Of a stretch of 64,000 nt of DNA, positions 59,232 to 64,000 are shown in pieces. A model generated the notes under the pieces. The model did no database searches and was not told where the DNA came from. It saw nothing but the letters and a program-made list of their open reading frames with translations. How positions within the stretch are numbered: position 1 is the first letter of the stretch; each line of letters opens with the position of its first letter. The stretch comes from Chitinophagaceae bacterium. Its GTDB lineage: Bacteria > Bacteroidota > Bacteroidia > Chitinophagales > Chitinophagaceae. The position numbers and the translations under genes were made by a program. Where the stretch lies: assembly GCA_023229465.1 (NCBI GenBank), contig JALNZE010000015.1, positions 14,930-78,929 of the forward strand, written 5' to 3'.

Positions 59232-60272
59232 ATGTTCACATTACTCATCGTCATCATAGTTCTCGCCTTCATTTTCGATTATATCAATGGCTTTCATGAT
59301 GCAGCGAATTCTATCGCGACCATTGTATCTACCAAAGTACTTACGCCGTTCCAGGCAGTAGTATGGGCAGCCTTCTTCAATTTCGCGGCCTTTTTTATTT
59401 CTAAATATATTTTTAAGGAATTCGGTATTGGTAATACAGTAGCTAAATGGGTAAACGGAGAGTTTATTACGCTTGAAGTGATCCTTGCCGGAATTATTGC
59501 CGCCATCATCTGGAACCTGGTTACCTGGTGGTTTGGTATTCCATCCAGTTCTTCGCATACCTTGATGGGCGGATTTGTAGGCGCGGCGCTGGCACATGCC
59601 GGCGGTTTTAGCGGTGGTGGTTTGGATGTAATTAATTATGCAAAAGTAATACCCACCTTCCTCTTCATTTTCTTCGCACCACTGATAGGAATGGTCATCG
59701 CTTTTATCATTACCATCCTGATTGTGCACCTCTGTAAACGATCGAATCCCTATAAAGCGGAAAACTGGTTTAAACGGCTTCAATTACTTTCTTCTGCAGC
59801 CTTCAGTTTAGGACATGGCGGTAATGATGCACAGAAAGTGATGGGTATTATTGGCGCCGCTATGATCTATTATGAAGGAACACAGGGGAACCAAATGGAT
59901 TTCAATCAATTTGTATCACAATATAGCTGGGTTCCTTTTACAAGCTTTCTGGCTATGGGCTTAGGAACCATGAGTGGTGGATGGAAAATTGTAAAAACCA
60001 TGGGAACCCGCATCACCAAAGTAACTCCGCTGGAAGGTGTGGCCGCGGAAACCGCCGGCGCCATTACTTTATTTCTGACTGAACATTTTAAGATACCCGT
60101 ATCTACCACGCATACTATTACCGGCGCTATCATAGGCGTAGGCGCCACTAAAAGGCTGAGCGCCGTTAGATGGGGCGTAACCGTTAACCTTTTATGGGCA
60201 TGGATAATGACCATTCCTGTTTCAGCCGTCCTGGCGGCCATTATCTATTACTTCCTGAAATTATTTATCTAA
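59232..60272 (+). CDS. pit: PiT family inorganic phosphate transporter
   Basis: A 346-residue membrane protein with about ten helices. The two PiT signatures are in place: FDYINGFHDAANSIATIVSTKVLTP near residues 16-40 and SLGHGGNDAQKVMGIIGAA near 190-208. It moves phosphate with H+ or Na+. ATG 59232 is preferred over an upstream TTG at 59220 because the protein then starts MFTLLIVIIVLAFIFD. It forms an operon with the DUF47 gene. Confidence 0.93.
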   Translation: MFTLLIVIIVLAFIFDYINGFHDAANSIATIVSTKVLTPFQAVVWAAFFNFAAFFISKYIFKEFGIGNTVAKWVNGEFITLEVILAGIIAAIIWNLVTWWFGIPSSSSHTLMGGFVGAALAHAGGFSGGGLDVINYAKVIPTFLFIFFAPLIGMVIAFIITILIVHLCKRSNPYKAENWFKRLQLLSSAAFSLGHGGNDAQKVMGIIGAAMIYYEGTQGNQMDFNQFVSQYSWVPFTSFLAMGLGTMSGGWKIVKTMGTRITKVTPLEGVAAETAGAITLFLTEHFKIPVSTTHTITGAIIGVGATKRLSAVRWGVTVNLLWAWIMTIPVSAVLAAIIYYFLKLFI

Positions 60273-60336
60273 CGGGTAACTGCAGCATTCCTTCTTTTAA
60301 ACCATATCAACATATCTTGCAGAAAATAATCGCTGT

Positions 60337-61380
60337 ATGGCTAAGATTCTCGTAACGGGCGGAACTGGTTTTATTGGCTCACACACTATTGTGGACCTTA
60401 TAGAAAATGGCTTCAGTGTGGTGTCTATTGATAACCATGCGAGATCTTCTTCCTATGCTGTGGCCGGTATTGAACAGATTACCGGTAAAAAAGTAAAGAA
60501 TTATAAAGTTGACCTGAAAAATTTTGATGAAACAAGGGCGGTATTCCAGGAAAACCCTGATATCACCGGTGTGATTCATTTTGCGGCTTATAAAGCGGTA
60601 GGCGAATCCGTGTTAGAGCCGATACTATATTATGAGAACAATATTTTCGGACTCATTAACCTGCTGAAATGTGTGCAGGAATTTGAAGTGGCGGATTTTG
60701 TTTTCTCTTCTTCCTGCACGGTATATGGCAATCCGGATACCATACCTGTTACAGAATCATCCCCTGTTAAAAAAGCCGAATCGCCTTATGGCGCTACTAA
60801 ACAAATGGGCGAACAGGTATTAGCGGATTTTACCAAAGCCATAGAAAAAACAGCCGTTATCTTACTAAGATATTTTAATCCGGTTGGGGCACATCCTTCC
60901 GCGTTAATCGGAGAATCACCTGTTGGCAAACCACAAAACCTGGTGCCGGCCATCACGCAAACCGCCATTGGTAAACTGCCGAAAATGATGGTATTTGGCA
61001 CTGATTATCCAACCAGGGATGGCAGTTGCGTAAGAGATTATATTCATGTGTGCGATATCGCGCATGCGCATACCCTGGCCATTCAATACCTGGCCGATAA
61101 AAAGAATAAAACGCGTTGTGATATTTTCAACCTGGGTACGGGTGATGGGGTAACTGTTTTAGAAGCCATCCATACTTTCGAAGAAGTAAGTGGCATAAAA
61201 TTGAATTATGAACTTGGCCCGCGCCGTGCCGGTGATGTGGTGGCCATCTATGCCAATAATAACCTGGCTGTAAAAGAATTAGGCTGGAAAATAAAATACG
61301 GCCTCACAGACATGATGAAGACTGCCTGGGCCTGGGAATTAAAAATTAAGGAAGCGGAAGAAAAAGTAAAAAGTAATTAA
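60337..61380 (+). CDS. galE: UDP-glucose 4-epimerase
   Basis: Interconverts UDP-glucose and UDP-galactose. The 347-residue SDR enzyme has the NAD motif [12 protein letters not shown] near residues 5-16, [14 protein letters not shown], the catalytic SSSCTVYG (Ser) and [11 protein letters not shown] (Tyr-x3-Lys) near 145-158, the substrate segment [19 protein letters not shown] and [14 protein letters not shown]. The last two codons meet the convergent prfA stop: the TTAA sequence serves both stops. Confidence 0.94.
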   Translation: MAKILVTGGTGFIGSHTIVDLIENGFSVVSIDNHARSSSYAVAGIEQITGKKVKNYKVDLKNFDETRAVFQENPDITGVIHFAAYKAVGESVLEPILYYENNIFGLINLLKCVQEFEVADFVFSSSCTVYGNPDTIPVTESSPVKKAESPYGATKQMGEQVLADFTKAIEKTAVILLRYFNPVGAHPSALIGESPVGKPQNLVPAITQTAIGKLPKMMVFGTDYPTRDGSCVRDYIHVCDIAHAHTLAIQYLADKKNKTRCDIFNLGTGDGVTVLEAIHTFEEVSGIKLNYELGPRRAGDVVAIYANNNLAVKELGWKIKYGLTDMMKTAWAWELKIKEAEEKVKSN

Positions 61381-62441
61381 GATTGATTCGCCATTTTTGC
61401 CGCGTTTTCAGCTAACTGCAGTGATTCAATGAATTCATCAATATCGCCATTAATCACTGCATCCAGGTTATACGAAGTAAGACCAATACGATGATCGGTT
61501 ACCCTTCCCTGTGGCCAGTTATAGGTTCTGATCTTGGCGCTCCTGTCGCCGGTACTAACCAATGTTTTTCGTTGGCGCGATATTTCTTCTTCCTGTTTTC
61601 TTACCTGTTCTTCGTATAATTTAGTACGCAGCATGGTCATCGCTTTTTCGCGGTTACCCAACTGAGAGCGTTCTGTCTGGCATACCACTACTACCCCTGT
61701 AGGAATATGGGTAAGGAACACTTTGGTTTCTACTTTGTTCACGTTCTGTCCGCCCGCGCCACCACTCCTGGCGGTTTCCATTTTCACATCGCTATCTTTT
61801 AATTCAAAATCCACTTCTTCCGCTTCCGGCATAACGGCTACGGTAGCGGCGGAAGTATGAACCCTGCCCTGCGTTTCAGTATCGGGAACCCTTTGTACGC
61901 GGTGAACGCCACTTTCAAATTTCAGGGTACCATATACATCCTCACCGGTAACTTCAACCAGCACTTCCTTATAACCACCTACGGTTCCGGCGCTTTCACT
62001 TACAATGGCTGTTTTCCATCCTTTACGTGAGCAATAGCGTAAATACATGCCCAATAGATCACCGGCAAATAAACTGGCTTCATCGCCACCGGTACCGGCA
62101 CGTATTTCAAGAATGGCATTCTTATCATCCTGCGGATCTTTGGGTATTAATAGTTTGGTCAGCGCTTTCTCAAGCGCATCTTTCTTAACCTCCAGTTCGG
62201 GAAGTTCCATTTTGGCCAGCTCACGCATTTCTTCATCATTGCCATTCAGGGCTTCTTTGGCAAATTGATAATCGGCCAGTACTTTTCTGTAAGCCTCATA
62301 AGGCTGAACAATTTTTTCCAGGGAGCGGTACTCCTTGCTATAGGCGCCAAACTCTCTTTGGTTATTAATGATCTCGGGATTGGTCAGGGCAGTACCCACC
62401 TGTTCAAACCGGGCTTTTATTGCATCCAGCTTATTCAGCAT
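61377..62441 (-). CDS. prfA: Peptide chain release factor 1
   Basis: Releases peptides at UAA and UAG. The 354-residue protein has the RF1 stop-codon recognition region [25 protein letters not shown] near residues 180-204, and the peptidyl-tRNA hydrolysis motif [16 protein letters not shown] with the methylated Gln of GGQ. The end [18 protein letters not shown] is typical. The 3' end overlaps galE by 4 nt through shared TTAA. A -7 box TACTTTTG lies 20 nt before the ATG. Confidence 0.95.
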   Translation of the reverse strand: MLNKLDAIKARFEQVGTALTNPEIINNQREFGAYSKEYRSLEKIVQPYEAYRKVLADYQFAKEALNGNDEEMRELAKMELPELEVKKDALEKALTKLLIPKDPQDDKNAILEIRAGTGGDEASLFAGDLLGMYLRYCSRKGWKTAIVSESAGTVGGYKEVLVEVTGEDVYGTLKFESGVHRVQRVPDTETQGRVHTSAATVAVMPEAEEVDFELKDSDVKMETARSGGAGGQNVNKVETKVFLTHIPTGVVVVCQTERSQLGNREKAMTMLRTKLYEEQVRKQEEEISRQRKTLVSTGDRSAKIRTYNWPQGRVTDHRIGLTSYNLDAVINGDIDEFIESLQLAENAAKMANQS

Positions 62442-62461
62442 ACCTTTAAAATTTCAGGGGG

Positions 62462-62469
62462 CAAAAGTA
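62462..62469 (-). promoter_or_regulatory. Putative -7 element of prfA
   Basis: TACTTTTG on the minus strand, 20 nt before the prfA ATG; same octamer as gldB at nearly the same distance. Confidence 0.4.
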
Positions 62470-62640
62470 CGGTTTTAGAAAGGATAAGCCATGTAAATAA
62501 CGCAAGGATGGCTACATATGTCGTTTTCTATACTATAAATCCTGTTGCAAAAAGATTTCAACATATGAAGCCGATGGGTGATAAATATAATACCTATGGA
62601 TCGTTTAAATTTTTTCAGTAGAGCTAATGCATTTACAACG

Positions 62641-62677
62641 AGTATTGTCCTTTTCATAAAGCCAAATTTGCAATACT
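62641..62677. promoter_or_regulatory. Inverted repeat upstream of the XRE regulator gene
   Basis: AGTATTG (62641-62647) and CAATACT (62671-62677) are perfectly inverted over 23 nt, about 40 nt before the XRE gene. A possible operator; spacing is larger than usual. Confidence 0.25.
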
Positions 62678-62718
62678 TGGTAATAAGGTAGGGCACACAC
62701 CTAAAACGGCAATTAACG

Positions 62719-63051
62719 ATGACCTTTGGCAAAAAAATTAGGGAGATACGCGAAGAAAAAAGCATATCACAAACCGATCTCGCACAGGTGTTAGGTACTA
62801 ACCATTCACTGATCGGGAAGTATGAGAAGGATGAAGTAAAGCCAAGTATTGATGTGATAAAAAAACTGGCCGAAGCACTCGGCACTACTCCCGGTTATTT
62901 ACTTGATGATTCTACTGATTTGGATTTCCTGAAAGATGTTGCAATGCTCAAACGGTTCAATGATCTCAATACGCTTCCTGAACCTGACAAAGAACATATC
63001 CTTTACGCTCTCGATAGTCTTATCAAAGCAGCCAAATTCAAAGCACTATAA
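62719..63051 (+). CDS. XRE-family transcriptional regulator
   Basis: A 110-residue regulator with an N-terminal Cro/CI-type helix-turn-helix (MTFGKKIREIREEKSISQTDLAQVLGTNHSLIGKYEKDEVKPSIDVIKKLAEALG) and a short C-terminal helix (PEPDKEHILYALDSLIKAAKF). This size and layout are common in restriction-modification controllers and phage-like or conjugative elements. No obvious partner is in the window except the convergent unknown membrane protein. An inverted repeat upstream might be its operator. Confidence 0.82.
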   Translation: MTFGKKIREIREEKSISQTDLAQVLGTNHSLIGKYEKDEVKPSIDVIKKLAEALGTTPGYLLDDSTDLDFLKDVAMLKRFNDLNTLPEPDKEHILYALDSLIKAAKFKAL

Positions 63052-63063
63052 TTTTTCTCTTGA

Positions 63064-63681
63064 TTACGACCATTTCAATTCTTTATTAATAAAAAACGGA
63101 AGTTTTAAAATAAAAAATAGAATCAGTCCAATATTGATTGAAGAAATTATGCTTACGGCATAGTGAAACCAATTTTCTTTCGATGCAAGGATCAGCAATA
63201 TAACAGGAATAAGAACTCCAAATAATAAACTACTTAAAATAAGTATCGTAATTAATAATTCTAAATCTCTGATCCCTTTACCAAGTACAACTAGGCAAGA
63301 CCGCAAATTTGGTAAATGTAAAATATTCAATTCTTCAGCTATATCTAAAATCAAACTGTTATCTAATTCTCTGGTTTCATATTTTTTATTTATTCGCTTG
63401 GCTGCATCTAATATATAATCTGTGTTTTCGCCACGTAATGCATAATAATTAATCACTTGGGAATTCCTGTATTTGTAATATCCGATTGCTCCTAAAATAT
63501 CGCAATCAAGCCACCTCTGAACAGCCTCTAACGTATAGATGCCATCATAATTATAGTCTTTATAAAGTTCTTTGTGATATACAAATTCAGAATGTCGCTG
63601 CACAGCAAAAGAAATCATTGCCAAATACCACACTGAACTTCCGTAACTAAAGTTTGGATTTGCAATTAATTTATCGATCAA
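63064..63681 (-). CDS. Unknown protein with two C-terminal membrane helices; start uncertain
   Basis: A 205-residue reading from a TTG. The same frame remains open to 63894 (no stop for a further 71 codons: ITKRLIYTDAQNISQ...), so the real protein is probably about 275 residues but has no ATG, GTG or other TTG in that stretch. This points to an unusual start, an upstream frameshift, or a truncated gene. The visible part has a tyrosine-rich segment (FVYHKELYKDYNYDGIYTLEAV), and two hydrophobic segments near 140-165 and 170-190. AT-rich. No family recognised. Confidence 0.5.
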   Translation of the reverse strand: MIDKLIANPNFSYGSSVWYLAMISFAVQRHSEFVYHKELYKDYNYDGIYTLEAVQRWLDCDILGAIGYYKYRNSQVINYYALRGENTDYILDAAKRINKKYETRELDNSLILDIAEELNILHLPNLRSCLVVLGKGIRDLELLITILILSSLLFGVLIPVILLILASKENWFHYAVSIISSINIGLILFFILKLPFFINKELKWS

Positions 63682-63912
63682 TTCTTGCTGTGGCGATTTA
63701 TACTCACTTCTACTTTGTTTTTCAAATTCGTAGTAGTCTATTTCTTTGTATTGACCTATATGTAGAAGGCCATGGGTTGCTTTGTCATTCTCCCAAACAT
63801 TATAATAACTGGTAAGCTTATTCAGAATCCGTCTAAAATCAGTTACCTTTTGTGAAATATTTTGAGCATCGGTATATATTAATCGTTTAGTTATTTAGTG
63901 ATACAGAATTCT

Positions 63913-64000
63913 CTACGCTGCATATCTGACGTGGCTTACATGAAAATATTTTTGCACCTGCTTTCTGTCATTTTTCCTATTGTTCATAAAATCTTCAACA
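63913..64000 (-). CDS. Tail of a gene running out of the window
   Basis: On the minus strand the frame is open from the window edge to a TAG at 63913-63915, giving about 28 residues ending KYFHVSHVRYAA. The basic, helical stretch is not diagnostic. It could be the end of an upstream gene or chance. Confidence 0.2.
   Translation of the reverse strand, partial: VEDFMNNRKNDRKQVQKYFHVSHVRYAA

Noticed and set aside
1..64000. tRNA, rRNA or other known structured RNA genes
   Set aside because: I looked for T-loop-like GTTCRANTC with matching acceptor arms in the gaps and found none; a covariance search was not possible here.

Overview
The window looks like chromosome of a gliding or T9SS-bearing Bacteroidota, most likely of the Chitinophagaceae type. 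The evidence is the set of lineage-marker proteins: PorP/SprF- and PorT-like type IX secretion proteins, the gliding lipoprotein GldB, a protein with a T9SS type A sorting tail, BshA (bacillithiol), a P. gingivalis-like dihydroorotase, and promoters with the Bacteroidota -7 element TAnnTTTG or TAnnTTCG in place of E. coli-like boxes. Shine-Dalgarno sequences are mostly absent. No rRNA, tRNA, CRISPR array or integrase gene was seen.

Layout. 1-21.6 kb is housekeeping: an S4-domain RNA-binding protein (3' end), trmD, a large BNR/sortilin-like exported protein, adenine deaminase, upp, a PorP/SprF-like protein, an EI24 membrane protein, an RsmI-like methylase, an M28 peptidase, bshA, a class III aminotransferase, gamma carbonic anhydrase, rsgA, menG/ubiE, porT, dihydroorotase, a MutS-like ATPase and yifB. 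21.6-24.5 kb is an insertion of about 2.86 kb at the 3' end of yifB. It is bounded by a perfect 40-bp direct repeat and carries a secreted-protein fragment, a lipoprotein, and a small membrane protein with an ABC ATPase. 24.5-45.0 kb is again core: a T9SS cargo protein with its lipoprotein, a CoA-binding protein, an esterase, a lysine/alanine-rich histone-like protein, a zinc metalloprotease, pdhC (E2), isocitrate dehydrogenase, apaG, gldB, nadE, a universal stress protein, thiolase, pyrD, terC, a DAG-kinase-family gene and a DUF1361 gene.

45.0-49.9 kb is the most unusual part. It is an AT-rich, single-orientation series of accessory genes: AbiV, an unknown 439-aa protein, OsmC, a HigB/HigA-type toxin-antitoxin pair, and an N-terminally truncated YhcG-type PDDEXK nuclease with a 46-aa partner ORF. 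They are separated by long imperfect palindromes. In four consecutive units a GCTAAY box starts 2-12 nt after the stop codon, and at least one spacer closes with the inverse GTTAGC. The architecture is that of an integron-like cassette array (a cluster of attC-like sites without an integrase in view). 49.9-62.4 kb is core: a peptidase/propeller/barrel fusion, an MBL hydrolase, a protein with a possible His/Cys peptidase-like C-terminus, a PhoB/PhoR-like two-component pair followed by DUF47 and PiT phosphate transport genes, galE and prfA. 62.4-64 kb is accessory again (an XRE regulator and an unknown membrane protein).

Three features cut across the window. First, a dispersed heptanucleotide repeat family (units like CTCCTAA and AAAAGTG/AAAAGTC) lies in two intergenic gaps and also in frame in all three linkers of the pyruvate dehydrogenase E2 and two sites of PyrD. 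Second, several housekeeping genes have a -7 box only 4-6 nt before the start codon, which predicts leaderless or nearly leaderless mRNAs. Third, pyrimidine, NAD and phosphate metabolism genes are scattered singly or in small operons rather than grouped by pathway.
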